A DNA stretch of 64,000 nucleotides from Bacteroidia bacterium. Lineage in GTDB: Bacteria; Bacteroidota; Bacteroidia; Palsa-965. The notes under the pieces are model-generated. The model was not told the origin of the DNA, did no database searches, and worked only from the letters and a program-made list of their open reading frames with translations. The position numbers and the translations under genes are program-made. Positions within the stretch are counted from its first letter, which is position 1; every line of letters starts with the position of its first letter. Where the stretch lies: NCBI GenBank assembly GCA_023151315.1, contig JAKLJE010000010.1, positions 86,861-150,860 on the forward strand, in the 5' to 3' direction. Shown here in pieces: positions 1 through 9,699 of the stretch.

Positions 1-203
1 AGAAAGCGTTCTTCAGAAAGACGAACAAAAATGTTGTGTTCCCAAGGCTCAAGACGGGCAGCAACTGACATGTTTATTACACTGTCAACGTTGAAGCCCT
101 GCAGAGAATCCTGACGCGTAGGTGAACTTTGTTGCGTATTCTGCGCCACAACTCCGAGAGCAATGAATGCAGATGCAACAGTCAATAGTAATTTATGTTT
201 CAT
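1..203 (-). CDS. Secreted protein, N-terminal part only (runs off window)
   Basis: The complement of the first 203 bases reads as an open frame of 67 codons from an ATG at 203 down to the window edge. It begins MKHKLLLTVASAFIALGVVAQ, a clear Sec signal peptide with a likely cleavage after VAQ, followed by a short polar stretch and then an uninterrupted sequence containing NVDSVINMSVAARLEP. The product is therefore exported, but too little is present to name a family. An upstream TATATTAG on the minus strand (226-233) resembles the -7 promoter element and would leave a leader of about 18 bases. The gene is divergent from the deiminase gene on its right. Confidence 0.7.
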   Translation of the reverse strand, partial: MKHKLLLTVASAFIALGVVAQNTQQSSPTRQDSLQGFNVDSVINMSVAARLEPWEHNIFVRLSEERF

Positions 204-389
204 ATCGAACGATTGATGTGCCAGCGCTAATATAGTAATAATCAATTAATCAGCCTATTCTGGCACGGTTTGCCGCATTTATAACGGTTATTGAGGCTAA
301 AGATACGTTCTCAGACAAAAATTCCGAACGGAATATCTATCTTAATCGCGATAATCTGCCAACAATCTTACGTCTTCAAAATCACTGAA

Positions 390-2108
390 ATGAAGAAGTT
401 TACGCTGATAACAGCTTTATTGATCGCAATCGGATCCAATGCTCAATCTTCCCTGCCAGCAGGAATGGCGCCGGGAGAACCTGTAATGATGCCAGCCTAT
501 CTGAACAATGTTCAGCCGGCCGGAATTACAACACCGCCAACACAACCAATACGTACTGCTGCCGAGTGGGAGGAAATTCAGGCACTTACCATCACATGGA
601 CATCCTATCAATCTACGCTGCGTGAAATTGTAAGAGCGGCGCAGCAGGAAACACAGGTATACATTATATGCAGTGATTCCAACACGGTAAAAAACTATTT
701 GGTTGCGGGAAGTGTTCCGTTGATCAATCTCCATTACATCATCGCACCGTATAACAGTATCTGGATGCGTGACTATGGCCAGAACACTGCTTATCTCAAT
801 GATGTTGATTCATTGGTTCTTGTTGATTGGATTTACAATCGCCCGCGTCCTAAAGATGATACAATTCCGAGTGTCCTGGCAAGAGAATTGAATCTTGCTC
901 TATATACAACTACGGTAGCTCCATACGACCTTGTTCACACAGGTGGAAATTTCATGTCAGACGGATTAGGTACGGCTTTCTCATCGGAGTTGGTACTTCA
1001 GGAGAACCCGAATCATACTCCTGCTGAAGTAGATTCCATCATGAACGATTTCATGGGTATTAATCGCTATGTTAAAATGGATGTGCTTCCTTATGACGGA
1101 ATTCATCACATTGATATGCACATGAAATTGCTTGATGAGCACACTTTGTTAATGGGGCAGTATCCGACGAATGTTTCGGACGGTCCGCAAATTGAAGCGA
1201 ATCTTCAGTACGTGCTTGCGAATTATCCGGCAGCGGATGGAAATCCATATCGTGTAATTCGTATTCCTATGCCACCTGATCAACAGGGTGATTATCCGAA
1301 TCAGGGCGGCGATTACTGCACATACACAAATGCAGTTTTCGTTAACAAAACTGTTATTCTGCCAACATATTATCAGCAATACGATACAACTGCTTTGCGC
1401 ATCTGGAGAGAATCTCTTCCTGGTTACAACATCGTTGGTATCAATTGCAACACAATCATTCAGGCAAGCGGAGCAATACATTGCATCACGCATTCAATCG
1501 GAGTGAATGATCCGTTGCTGATCTCACATTTTTCTCTTGCAGATACTTATGACGACACGAATCCGTATCAGGTAGATGCACGCATACAGCATCGTTCCGG
1601 AATTGCAGGTGCAACGTTGTATTGGACAACGGACACAGCGCAGCCATGGCAATCCGTTCCTATGACACTAACAAATGCTGCAGCGAACACTTGGACAGGG
1701 TTTATTCCTGCTCAGTCAATCGGAACGCGCATTTACTATTACATCAGTGCAACTTCCAACTCCGGAAAGACTCAGGTTCGTCCTATGCCTGCTCCGGATG
1801 GCTGGTGGACATTTGAAGTTCTCGGACCATTGTCTGTGAATGAAGTCGTGGCTCCTGCATTCAGCCCTGCATTCCCGAATCCGTCTCATGGTATTACTTG
1901 TATCCCTCTGAACATGCCGCAGACACAGCAAGGTACTCTTGAATTGATTGACATGACAGGCAGAAGTGTAATGATGATTCATCAAGGCACTTTCCAGTCC
2001 GGAGAGAAAAATTATTTCCTGAATTCCGAGGGTGTAGCACCGGGCGCATATCAGATTGTATTGCGTACAGACAGTTATCAGTTGTCTCAACCATTGATGG
2101 TAAAATAG
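390..2108 (+). CDS. Secreted agmatine/peptidyl-arginine deiminase family protein with T9SS sorting domain
   Basis: The 572-residue protein belongs to the agmatine deiminase/PAD_porph family, which hydrolyses guanidino groups to ureido groups with release of ammonia. Start chosen at ATG 390 because it gives a signal peptide (MKKFTLITALLIAIGSNAQ); the frame is open further upstream but without signal character. Visible motifs: WMRDYG near residue 125 (guanidino-binding Asp), HTGGNFMSDG near 185, HIDMHMKLLDE near 240, and GAIHCITHSIG near 365 carrying the expected nucleophilic Cys. The last 80 residues (FPNPSHG through LMVK) are a type A T9SS sorting domain, so the enzyme should be exported through the outer membrane and attached or released. 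Between lies a beta-rich segment (about 400-490). Whether the substrate is agmatine or peptide arginine cannot be told; secretion favours an extracellular substrate. Confidence 0.9.
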   Translation: MKKFTLITALLIAIGSNAQSSLPAGMAPGEPVMMPAYLNNVQPAGITTPPTQPIRTAAEWEEIQALTITWTSYQSTLREIVRAAQQETQVYIICSDSNTVKNYLVAGSVPLINLHYIIAPYNSIWMRDYGQNTAYLNDVDSLVLVDWIYNRPRPKDDTIPSVLARELNLALYTTTVAPYDLVHTGGNFMSDGLGTAFSSELVLQENPNHTPAEVDSIMNDFMGINRYVKMDVLPYDGIHHIDMHMKLLDEHTLLMGQYPTNVSDGPQIEANLQYVLANYPAADGNPYRVIRIPMPPDQQGDYPNQGGDYCTYTNAVFVNKTVILPTYYQQYDTTALRIWRESLPGYNIVGINCNTIIQASGAIHCITHSIGVNDPLLISHFSLADTYDDTNPYQVDARIQHRSGIAGATLYWTTDTAQPWQSVPMTLTNAAANTWTGFIPAQSIGTRIYYYISATSNSGKTQVRPMPAPDGWWTFEVLGPLSVNEVVAPAFSPAFPNPSHGITCIPLNMPQTQQGTLELIDMTGRSVMMIHQGTFQSGEKNYFLNSEGVAPGAYQIVLRTDSYQLSQPLMVK

Positions 2109-2114
2109 AATTGC

Positions 2115-2408
2115 GTGAAGAAGGGCAATGAATACACACTGAAAGAAGCGATAGGTGAAATGCTGAAAACATTTCAGCTTGATACGCGCGTGAATGAAAC
2201 CAGTGTGATCAATGCATGGGAGAAGGTGATGGGACCTGTTATTGCAAAATATACTGCGCAAGTGAGGATGCAGCAGGGTGTATTATACGTAAAGGTTGAG
2301 TCCGCCGCATTGAAACAGGAACTGACATACAGGAAAACTGAAATTGCAGAGAAGCTCAATGCAGAATGCGGCAGTGAAATTGTACGTGAAGTGGTAATCA
2401 TCGCATGA
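2115..2408 (+). CDS. DUF721 (DciA-like) protein
   Basis: A 97-residue protein of the DUF721 family; the related DciA proteins help load replicative helicase, but this function is not proven for the short Bacteroidota form. Typical features are the LKEAIGEMLKTFQLD start, the central NAWEKVMGPVIAKYT motif and the VLYVKVESAALKQELTYRK strand-helix. The start is GTG at 2115, only six bases after the deiminase stop, and the stop overlaps the next gene by four bases (ATGA), so translation of the two small genes is probably coupled. Cytosolic. Confidence 0.85.
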   Translation: MKKGNEYTLKEAIGEMLKTFQLDTRVNETSVINAWEKVMGPVIAKYTAQVRMQQGVLYVKVESAALKQELTYRKTEIAEKLNAECGSEIVREVVIIA

Positions 2409-2932
2409 GGAAGTTTTCACAGGCTCTGGTTTTTGCTTCCCGTGCTCATGCCGGTCAACATCGTAAAGACGGACGCACGCCTTACATCAATCATCCGATT
2501 GAAGTGATGAATCTTGTTACGGAGTATTGTTCAGATCCTGATGAAGAAGTGCTGATTGCTGCGTTACTGCATGATGTTGTGGAAGACACCATGATTACTG
2601 ATGCTGAGATACGCGCAGCTTTCGGTGCGCGTGTAGCGAGATTGGTAGCGGAATTAACAGACGATAAAACACTCAGTAAAGAGGAACGTAAGCGTTTACA
2701 GCTCAGTGAAGTTCATTTACTCTCGAACGACGGAAAACTCCTCAGATTGTGCGATAAAATCTGCAACGTTTATGACATCATTTATGCTCCGCCCGGAGAT
2801 TGGGATACTCCGCGTCGTTTGGACTATCTGCAATGGGCGAAAGCGGTTGTAGATAAGATCCGCGGTACTCATGAAGAACTGGAGCGAAAGTTCGATGATC
2901 TCTACACTACGGGCATAAAGATTCTCGGCTGA
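2405..2932 (+). CDS. HD-domain phosphohydrolase (Mesh1/RelA-SpoT hydrolase-like)
   Basis: A 175-residue single-domain HD protein resembling the hydrolase half of RelA/SpoT and small Mesh1-type (p)ppGpp hydrolases. The metal and substrate motifs are visible: HAGQHRKDGRTPYINHP near residue 15-31, LLHDVVEDT near 53-61, and LCDKICNVYD near 118, equivalent to the last metal Asp and the ribose contacts. There is no synthetase domain. It overlaps the DUF721 gene by four bases and ends just before the convergent methyltransferase gene. (p)ppGpp hydrolysis is an inference from family; other nucleotides are possible. Confidence 0.8.
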   Translation: MRKFSQALVFASRAHAGQHRKDGRTPYINHPIEVMNLVTEYCSDPDEEVLIAALLHDVVEDTMITDAEIRAAFGARVARLVAELTDDKTLSKEERKRLQLSEVHLLSNDGKLLRLCDKICNVYDIIYAPPGDWDTPRRLDYLQWAKAVVDKIRGTHEELERKFDDLYTTGIKILG

Positions 2933-2933
2933 A

Positions 2934-3647
2934 CTATTTTCCAATCAGAAAAATCGCAGGAACTTTCTGTGCGATTTCCGGTCTCTGTTTCCATTCTTTC
3001 ACGGTTCTTGTCTGTATTTTTTCATTCTTACCTGTTATGGCAAGGGCAACACACAGTTTGGTTTCTGCGCGCAGCTGATTCAGCAGAGCCGAGAATAACT
3101 GTTGATTTCGAAAAGGAGTTTCTATGAATATCTGAGTGATGTTGTTGCGCGAAGCTTCATTTTCCATTTGTCTCAACTTATCGGTTCGCTCGTGTTGATC
3201 AATGGGAAGATAACCGTGAAACCGGAAGTTTTGTCCGTTGAATCCCGACGCCATCAATGAAAGCAGAATGGAAGACGGTCCGATCATCGGAACAACTCTT
3301 ATTCCTCGTCGATGCGCAGCTGCTACAACTTCTGATCCGGGATCCGCAATAGCAGGGCATCCTGCTTCCGAAACCAATCCGGTATCATGACCGTCCAGTA
3401 ATGGTTTGAGAAACGTAGAGATATCGATTTCACTACGGTCGTGTTTGTCGTACGACATTACAGAAATTTCTGCCAGCGGAAATTGAGAAGGCAATTGTTT
3501 CAGAAAAGCTCTGCATGTTTTAGGGTTTTCCGCAATGAAATATTTCAGTGACGCAGCAGTGCGAACCACTTCCTGAGGCAATACATCCGATGGAGATGTT
3601 GAGTCGTCCATTGTTACCGGAATCAAATACAAAGTACCTGTACTCAT
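2934..3647 (-). CDS. RsmI-like SAM-dependent methyltransferase (tetrapyrrole methylase fold)
   Basis: A 237-residue protein of the tetrapyrrole methylase fold, the short Bacteroidota relative of RsmI, which 2'-O-methylates the ribose of C1402 in 16S rRNA. Diagnostic motifs are GTLYLIPV at the N-terminus, LVSEAGCPAIADPGSEVV around residue 95 (RsmI motif with the SAM loop), VPMIGPSSILLSLMASG around 120 and FIETPFRN around 175. Its start overlaps the stop of the phosphatase gene by four bases, so the two form an operon. Shorter than E. coli RsmI (about 286), lacking the C-terminal domain. Confidence 0.8.
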   Translation of the reverse strand: MSTGTLYLIPVTMDDSTSPSDVLPQEVVRTAASLKYFIAENPKTCRAFLKQLPSQFPLAEISVMSYDKHDRSEIDISTFLKPLLDGHDTGLVSEAGCPAIADPGSEVVAAAHRRGIRVVPMIGPSSILLSLMASGFNGQNFRFHGYLPIDQHERTDKLRQMENEASRNNITQIFIETPFRNQQLFSALLNQLRAETKLCVALAITGKNEKIQTRTVKEWKQRPEIAQKVPAIFLIGK

Positions 3648-4114
3648 AGTTCGTTTTTGGAAATGCGTTCAACAATGCGCAGACACGCACGATCAATCAG
3701 TTCGAAAACATTCTGAAATCCTTCTTCTCCGCCATAGTATGGATCCGGTACCGGCATGTTGGATCCCGGATTGATTTCATTCAACAGCAATCTTACTTTT
3801 CTAAGGTGTGTTTCACTTGCTGCCAAAGTTGTAACATCCCTGTAGTTCGACTGATCCATAACGTAGATGATGTCGAAATTTTCGAAATCATCAATCATGA
3901 ATTTTCTCGAAATCTGTTTCGAAATATCTACTCCGTTTTGTTTAGCATTGAGTGATGATCTTCTGTCAGGATGTTCACCATTGTGCCATCCGGACGTTCC
4001 GGCAGAATCAACATGCACATGATCAATTCCGGCTTCGGTCAAACGATGTCGGAGTACTCCTTCAGCAACGGGAGAACGGCAAATGTTGCCTAAACAAACC
4101 ATCAATATTTTCAT
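3644..4114 (-). CDS. Low-molecular-weight protein-tyrosine phosphatase
   Basis: A 156-residue cytosolic phosphatase. The signature CLGNICRS (C-x5-R-S P-loop, Cys nucleophile at about residue 7) lies directly after the start, and the general-acid Asp is in DPYYGGEEGF near 125. Start chosen at ATG 4114 because MKILMVCLGNICRSP is the usual family N-terminus; a longer frame to 4171 adds an unrelated hydrophobic leader. A TAATTTTA box at minus-strand 4130-4137 would give a leader of about ten bases. Substrates in Bacteroidota are largely unknown. Co-transcribed with the RsmI-like gene. Confidence 0.88.
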   Translation of the reverse strand: MKILMVCLGNICRSPVAEGVLRHRLTEAGIDHVHVDSAGTSGWHNGEHPDRRSSLNAKQNGVDISKQISRKFMIDDFENFDIIYVMDQSNYRDVTTLAASETHLRKVRLLLNEINPGSNMPVPDPYYGGEEGFQNVFELIDRACLRIVERISKNEL

Positions 4115-4182
4115 AACGACGAATCGCCATAAAATTAAGATCAATATTCGCACCGGAATGCTTCGAGGCAAATTAAATGACG

Positions 4183-4190
4183 TAAATTAG
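4183..4190 (+). promoter_or_regulatory. Putative -7 promoter element of the propeller histidine kinase
   Basis: TAAATTAG fits TAnnTTtG with one deviation and lies 22 bases before the GTG start at 4213. No clear -33 TTTG is present. Confidence 0.35.
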
Positions 4191-4212
4191 TACACACCAA
4201 CCCCCGCATACT

Positions 4213-7200
4213 GTGAAAAGCATCCTCCGTTTTTCTTGGTTACTGTTTTTTGTATTGATCGTTACGATCACTGCATCAGCTCAGAAACTTGATTTCGTTT
4301 CTTATTCCGTTGAAGAAGGTCTTTCTCAATCAGAGGCACGATCTGTGTTTCAGGATTCGCGAGGCTATCTTTGGGTCGGAACTGCAGGTGGTGGAGTGTG
4401 TAAGTTTGATGGAGTGACATTCACTGAGTATAGTCATAAGCAAGGACTAGACGGAACCATCATCAGTTCTATTGCAGAGGATTCTTCTGGAAACATGTGG
4501 TTCGGCACCTCTAATGCGGGTGTATCAAGATTTGATGGAAGAAGTTTTTCGAGATACGACGGTAAAAGAGGTCTGGCCGACAATAATGTTACAGGAGTTG
4601 TTGCCGCGAAGGATCGTGTCTTAATCGGAACGGTGAGCGGGTTGTATGAATTCAATATGAATACTGAAGTGCTTCGCCGAATCACAAAACTAAATGTTAT
4701 TCAGGCATTACATATTGATCGTACAGGTGTTATCTGGATTGGTGCTGATTCGTCTTTGTTCACGCTGAATGGAGATCAAGCTGAACTTGTTGCTTTGCCG
4801 TCAGGAGTAAGCTCACTGCGGATTACAGCATTGGGCAGTGATGGAAGCGGATTGCTTTATGTTGGACGGGATAACGGATTAATGTTATATCGGAAATCTA
4901 CAAAGACCTGGTCGGAAAATAATCTCACGGCTATGTTCGGGATGATGCGTATCTCGTGTATTACATCAGATCGTTCAGGTGGAATTTGGGTAGGTACGAC
5001 GATGAATCTTGTTGTGAGATATGATGTATCCGGCAAACTTTTTCCGTATTCCAGAGAGAATGGCTTGCTCGCAGATCAGGTTCACATGATTGTTGAAGAT
5101 GATACAAGGCATGTGTGGATGGCAACAACTGAACAGAGTCTCGTGAAACTCAGAAGTGAGGCTTTTACTTACTATCACGACAAACCGGGGATGGGCAGTT
5201 ATTCCGTGTTCAGAATTTTCGAAGATCACTCAGGTACAATTTGGGTAGGATCAAACACTGACGGACTTTACCGATACGATGGAAAAACTTCTTCGCCTGT
5301 ATTGAATGGCGGAGTGCCTTTCAAGCAGCCCGTTGCGATATGTGAAGATTCGATGCAGCGGATTTGGGTTGGACATTATTCGGGTGCAACTTGTATCGTA
5401 AACGGCAGACCGGTGAAAACTGTTCTTAACGGAATGCGTGTTCGTGCATTATGTGCAGATTCGAAAGGAAACATGTGGTATGGAACTTGGGGGAATGGAT
5501 TATTCAAAGATGACGGGAAGCAAATCACGAATTACACTGTTGCTTCCGGAGATTTACCGCAGGATTATATTCACGATATATTTGAGGACAGTCGCGGAAG
5601 AATGTGGTTCGGTACAGGAGCCGGATTAGTAAAGTTAGAGTCCGGACAGTTCAACACATTCCTTACGAGTGAATTTTGTAATACCTATGTTGGGTCAATC
5701 AAAGAGGATAAACTGGGCGCTATCTGGTTTCATACAGACTTATGCGTGATGCGATATGACGATCGTGGTTTTACCTCTTACGACCAGGATGATGGATTGG
5801 CATCTAATACTGTTTACCTGCTCGAGTTCGATAATGAAGGTCGCATGTGGGTCGGAACCAATAAGGGGCTAGATTGTGTGACGCTGAACGGCACTTCAGA
5901 TTTTGTAAGTGTGCGAAACTTCGGAAAGAGTGAAGGATTTCGCGGCGTGGAATGTAATTCGCGTGCCGTGTGCAGAACCAAAGCCGGACAGTTGTGGTTC
6001 GGAACGATTAAAGGTGTAATCAGCTATGATCCTGCGAATGACGTTGAGGATCTTGCTGAACCGAACATTCATCTTACGGGCATCAGTTTGTTTCTGGAGA
6101 AAACGGATTGGACTTACAGCGGTGCGCAGCAAAACGGATGGTATCAGTTGCCTTCAATACTCGAGTTGGATCACGATCACAATCACCTTACGTTTCGTTA
6201 TGAGGGAATCAATCTTCAGAGTCCGGCAGGAATACGTTACCGCTTTATGTTAGTCGGTTTTGATTCCACATGGCAACCTGTGACACATGAAACACAGATT
6301 ACATATTCCAATCTTCCCCCGGGAGAATATGTGTTTAAGGTGACCGCCGGTAATGGAGAAAACGAATGGAATGAAGAAGGTGCAATGAGTTGCCGAATCA
6401 CAATTAAAAAAGCTCCCGTGCCATTCTGGGCGAGTTGGTGGTTTGTTCTGCTTGTTACTGCTGCACTTGCCGGAGGACTCTATTATATTGTTGTGCTCCG
6501 GAACAGAATCGCGAAACGTCAGCGAAAGTTGCTTGAGGATGAGATTGCGATCCGCACACAGGAAATTTCCCGTCAGAATGAAGAAAAGTCTTTGATGTTG
6601 AAAGAGATTCATCATCGTGTGAAGAATAATCTTCAGATCATTTCGAGCTTACTTAATCTGCATGCTGAAACAATTCAGGATCCGCGTGTGCTTTCTTTGT
6701 TTGAAGATCTCAGACATCGTGTTAAATCCATGGCGCTTATTCACGAGAAGATGTATCAGAGTAAGAATCTGGTTAATATTGATATCGCCGGATATATTGA
6801 TGAGTTGATCCGAACACTGATTGATACTTATGATTCCAACAAGAATATTCGCTTGGTGTCAGATGTGAATCATATTGAGTTCCGGATGGATACAATTGTA
6901 CCATTAGGTCTGATCCTGAGCGAAATTGTTTCGAATTCATTGAAATATGCATTCGAAGGAAAGAGCGAAGGGGAAATCGAAGTGTCAATGAAGAAAATCG
7001 GTCCGAATCTGTTTGCACTTGAAGTAAGTGACAATGGCAGCGGTTTACCTAAGGATATTGATTTTGAGAAAACGGATTCTCTCGGAATGCTACTGATCAG
7101 AATGCTCAGCGAACAGATTAACGGAGAAATCACGGTTCGTTCTGCATTGGGAACAAAGTACCGATTGGTGTTTCGTGAGGAAGTGAAAGAGCGTTTCTGA
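4213..7200 (+). CDS. Two-component-regulator propeller sensor histidine kinase
   Basis: A 995-residue membrane sensor. Signal/anchor at residues 1-23; then about 650 residues of repeated propeller blades, each with a motif like IWVGTxxG or MWFGTxxG followed by a D-rich turn, as in Reg_prop proteins (two seven-bladed propellers); a Y_Y_Y Ig-like domain around 650-730; one transmembrane helix near 738-762; a short coiled coil; then a HisKA_2 dimerisation domain with the phospho-acceptor in EIHHRVKNNLQ near residue 800 and a HATPase domain with NSLKYAF (N box) near 910 and DNGSGLP near 945. No receiver or AraC domain is attached, so it is a simple kinase rather than a hybrid; no response regulator is adjacent. 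GTG start at 4213. The ligand is unknown. Confidence 0.9.
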   Translation: MKSILRFSWLLFFVLIVTITASAQKLDFVSYSVEEGLSQSEARSVFQDSRGYLWVGTAGGGVCKFDGVTFTEYSHKQGLDGTIISSIAEDSSGNMWFGTSNAGVSRFDGRSFSRYDGKRGLADNNVTGVVAAKDRVLIGTVSGLYEFNMNTEVLRRITKLNVIQALHIDRTGVIWIGADSSLFTLNGDQAELVALPSGVSSLRITALGSDGSGLLYVGRDNGLMLYRKSTKTWSENNLTAMFGMMRISCITSDRSGGIWVGTTMNLVVRYDVSGKLFPYSRENGLLADQVHMIVEDDTRHVWMATTEQSLVKLRSEAFTYYHDKPGMGSYSVFRIFEDHSGTIWVGSNTDGLYRYDGKTSSPVLNGGVPFKQPVAICEDSMQRIWVGHYSGATCIVNGRPVKTVLNGMRVRALCADSKGNMWYGTWGNGLFKDDGKQITNYTVASGDLPQDYIHDIFEDSRGRMWFGTGAGLVKLESGQFNTFLTSEFCNTYVGSIKEDKLGAIWFHTDLCVMRYDDRGFTSYDQDDGLASNTVYLLEFDNEGRMWVGTNKGLDCVTLNGTSDFVSVRNFGKSEGFRGVECNSRAVCRTKAGQLWFGTIKGVISYDPANDVEDLAEPNIHLTGISLFLEKTDWTYSGAQQNGWYQLPSILELDHDHNHLTFRYEGINLQSPAGIRYRFMLVGFDSTWQPVTHETQITYSNLPPGEYVFKVTAGNGENEWNEEGAMSCRITIKKAPVPFWASWWFVLLVTAALAGGLYYIVVLRNRIAKRQRKLLEDEIAIRTQEISRQNEEKSLMLKEIHHRVKNNLQIISSLLNLHAETIQDPRVLSLFEDLRHRVKSMALIHEKMYQSKNLVNIDIAGYIDELIRTLIDTYDSNKNIRLVSDVNHIEFRMDTIVPLGLILSEIVSNSLKYAFEGKSEGEIEVSMKKIGPNLFALEVSDNGSGLPKDIDFEKTDSLGMLLIRMLSEQINGEITVRSALGTKYRLVFREEVKERF

Positions 7201-7264
7201 ACTGAGGCGTAGTATTCGGATTAAAGGATTTTTGCACAAACATTTTTTACAATTCTTGTTTCAG

Positions 7265-7756
7265 ATGATAAAACATTCAGCTCCATTAATATTACTTGGG
7301 TTCAGTATATTTCTGATTCACTGTAAGAAAAGGAAAGAAGAGCAATTGAACGAATCGTTGTATGACGAGAGCATGAGTTCCTCCCTTGTGTTTTATAAAG
7401 GTGTTGACTCTACCTATACTGCGGCTGGCGGCAGTCCGCACGGACCTTTTAAGTTGAAGTTTAACACAACAGCATCGGCTGCGCTGACAGATAATGGTCG
7501 CTTGCCTGCGGGCTCATCTTTTCCTCAAGGTTCTCTCATTGTGAAAGAGCTGTACAGCGGCAACTTACTCACAACTTATGTTGTAATGAAAAAAGATAAG
7601 GAATCGAGGTTCAGAAGTGAGGGTGATTGGGTTTGGGGGGAATACAAAGCAGATGGTAGTTTGATTTACAGCGCAGGTAACAAAGGGATGTCGTGTATTC
7701 CGTGTCATACTTCCGGTTCCGTACGTGACTACACGAGAAGCTTTGATTTGCACTAA
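7265..7756 (+). CDS. P460-like mono-haem lipoprotein
   Basis: A 163-residue exported protein. ATG 7265 is preferred over an upstream TTG (7232) because it gives a compact leader, SAPLILLGFSIFLIHCKK, in which the Cys may be a lipidation site. The C-terminal half reads like the cytochrome P460 family: KELYSG, VVMKKDKE, DWVWGEYKADG and finally CIPCHTSG, one CxxCH haem-binding motif, with the family-typical DYTRSFDL ending. P460 proteins oxidise hydroxylamine or handle NO in some bacteria, but many Bacteroidota members have no known activity, and the Lys cross-link to haem cannot be assigned here. Confidence 0.65.
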   Translation: MIKHSAPLILLGFSIFLIHCKKRKEEQLNESLYDESMSSSLVFYKGVDSTYTAAGGSPHGPFKLKFNTTASAALTDNGRLPAGSSFPQGSLIVKELYSGNLLTTYVVMKKDKESRFRSEGDWVWGEYKADGSLIYSAGNKGMSCIPCHTSGSVRDYTRSFDLH

Positions 7757-7886
7757 GCGCGCTGCTGCCTTTTAAGCTGAAATGATTCAGTCTGTATTCT
7801 GCAGACTGCCGACAATTGATCATTCATTTGTTAATTCAGGTTGAGCTAATCTGTATGGCGATCCGTGCGGCGTAATGGAATAGTCA

Positions 7887-7894
7887 TATTTTTG
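7887..7894 (+). promoter_or_regulatory. -7 promoter element of the polytopic membrane gene
   Basis: TATTTTTG is a perfect TAnnTTTG match; it predicts transcription from about 7899 with a 19-base leader before ATG 7918. Confidence 0.5.
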
Positions 7895-7917
7895 TTTCCT
7901 ACGGAATAACCGTTGAT

Positions 7918-9642
7918 ATGAAATTGCGAATTGTCACGATTCTGAAGTTTTTGCCATGGGGTGAGATGCTGATTGTTGGTGCAATTGTATTGCTCTCAGC
8001 TTATTATTTCAACGGTTCAGAGAGTCTCATTGCAGCAGACGGTAAAGGTTATTACGAATATCTGCCTTCAGCGTTTATTCGTCACGATCTAAATCGCCAT
8101 TCAATTGACACTACGGAGAACGCGGTTTTATTTGATGAGCTCAAGCAAATGGGATTTTATTTGCCGGCAGGTTCAGGTTTAGCGAATAAGTATTTCTGCG
8201 GTACGGCTGTTTTAATGAGTCCGTTTTTTCTGACGGGAACAATGATAGCTGATGCGGGAGACAACGGATACTCACCGCTATTTCAGAATCTGATGTTCAT
8301 ATCGGCACTGTTCTACCTTTTTGGGGCGTTGATTTTTTTTCGTGGTTTACTGAAACTCTACCGAATTTCACCTGCTGTGATTTTCGCTTGTCAGGTTCTG
8401 ATGGTGTTTGCCACTTCAACGCTGCACTATACATATAATGAAAGCAGTTTCAGTCACGTTTACTCTCTGTTTGCGGTTAGCGGATTTTTGTATTTCGTTA
8501 AAGCCTGGCATGTATCTCCGCGAAAGTGGAGATTGGTGATGATCGGATTATTGTTCGGACTGATTTGTATTATCCGACCTGTCAACGGTTTGATTCTGTT
8601 GTTTGTGCCATTTCTGTTTGATTCCGGCGTTGAGTTTGTGAGTGTATTGAAGCAAATATTCTCAGTACGTTGGAAACTCATCTTTCCGATCGCGGCTTTT
8701 CTGATTGTGGTGAGTGTTCAAATGATAACATGGTATTTGCAGTGCGGAAAGTTCTTTATTTATTCATATGGAGATGAAGGCTTTAATTTTTTGAGCCCGG
8801 AATATTTCCGTTTCCTGTTCAGTTGGGAACGGGGTGTTTTCATTTACGCGCCGGTGTTGTTGATGGTGGTACCTGCATTGTTTTTCATGGCAACCAAACG
8901 TGAATTTTACAGAGTTACAGTTTGGCTGTTGTTTTTTGGAGTTACGGTTTACATTCTCTCATCCTGGCATGTGTGGTCATATGGTTGCAGTTACGGGCAG
9001 CGCCCGATGATTGAGTATTATCCGGTGTTCTTTCTTCCGATTGCTTTCTTTCTGCACAGATCTCATGGCTTATTGCGTTGGCCGTTAATTGCGGCCGGGG
9101 GCTTCTTTGTATATCTGGCGGTGATTCAGACGTATCAGTATAGAAATTTCATTTTGCGATGGGAGTCAATGACCAAAGAGGGGTATTGGAGTATTTTCCT
9201 GAGAACGGAAGATCATTATCGCGGCTATCTGTATAAGACGTTGTACAATGATCCGGGATTCAGGAAGATGGAAGAATACAACAGAGATTCACTTCGCTGT
9301 GATGTATTCTATTCCGACACAGTTCTTGTGTTTAAGGAACCCGGTGAAACCTTCGCGAAAATGCAGCTGATTAAGGTTACGCTTACTGATTATTTTGACA
9401 CACGGGATCCGGCTGTAATTGAAGTTAGCGTCAGAGACTCCGCGAGCGGGAATCTTAACTACGCTTTTGGAGCATCAAAAATGCATTTCGCGGGTTTTGA
9501 TACTGATAAAGAAACTGCAGGTCGCTTCGATTATCTCATTCCCGCCTTTAACAGCGCATCTCCGCAGATCGTGGTGCTGAAAGTATATACTAATGCGTAT
9601 CCTGCGCGCCTCAGAGAAATCTCGATGTCGAGATGGGAGTAG
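7918..9642 (+). CDS. Polytopic membrane protein, GT-C glycosyltransferase-like
   Basis: A 574-residue inner-membrane protein with about ten hydrophobic segments in residues 15-430 and a soluble C-terminal beta-rich domain. The first periplasmic loop begins IAADGKGYYEYLPS, a pattern seen in Bacteroidota membrane proteins of GT-C (dolichyl-phosphate-mannose mannosyltransferase-like) architecture, where an acidic residue in the first loop is catalytic. No transferase substrate can be named and the family assignment rests on topology and this loop. It stands alone with its own promoter and terminator. Confidence 0.6.
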   Translation: MKLRIVTILKFLPWGEMLIVGAIVLLSAYYFNGSESLIAADGKGYYEYLPSAFIRHDLNRHSIDTTENAVLFDELKQMGFYLPAGSGLANKYFCGTAVLMSPFFLTGTMIADAGDNGYSPLFQNLMFISALFYLFGALIFFRGLLKLYRISPAVIFACQVLMVFATSTLHYTYNESSFSHVYSLFAVSGFLYFVKAWHVSPRKWRLVMIGLLFGLICIIRPVNGLILLFVPFLFDSGVEFVSVLKQIFSVRWKLIFPIAAFLIVVSVQMITWYLQCGKFFIYSYGDEGFNFLSPEYFRFLFSWERGVFIYAPVLLMVVPALFFMATKREFYRVTVWLLFFGVTVYILSSWHVWSYGCSYGQRPMIEYYPVFFLPIAFFLHRSHGLLRWPLIAAGGFFVYLAVIQTYQYRNFILRWESMTKEGYWSIFLRTEDHYRGYLYKTLYNDPGFRKMEEYNRDSLRCDVFYSDTVLVFKEPGETFAKMQLIKVTLTDYFDTRDPAVIEVSVRDSASGNLNYAFGASKMHFAGFDTDKETAGRFDYLIPAFNSASPQIVVLKVYTNAYPARLREISMSRWE

Positions 9643-9670
9643 GGGAGATTTGGCAACTGATGATAAAATT

Positions 9671-9698
9671 AAAGGCTCCTTTTCGGGAGCCTTTATTA
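9671..9698. terminator. Bidirectional intrinsic terminator
   Basis: AAAGGCTCC (9671-9679) pairs with GGAGCCTTT (9686-9694) across a short loop, with A and T tracts on both sides. It separates the convergent membrane-protein gene and dnaA. Confidence 0.85.
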
Positions 9699-9699
9699 T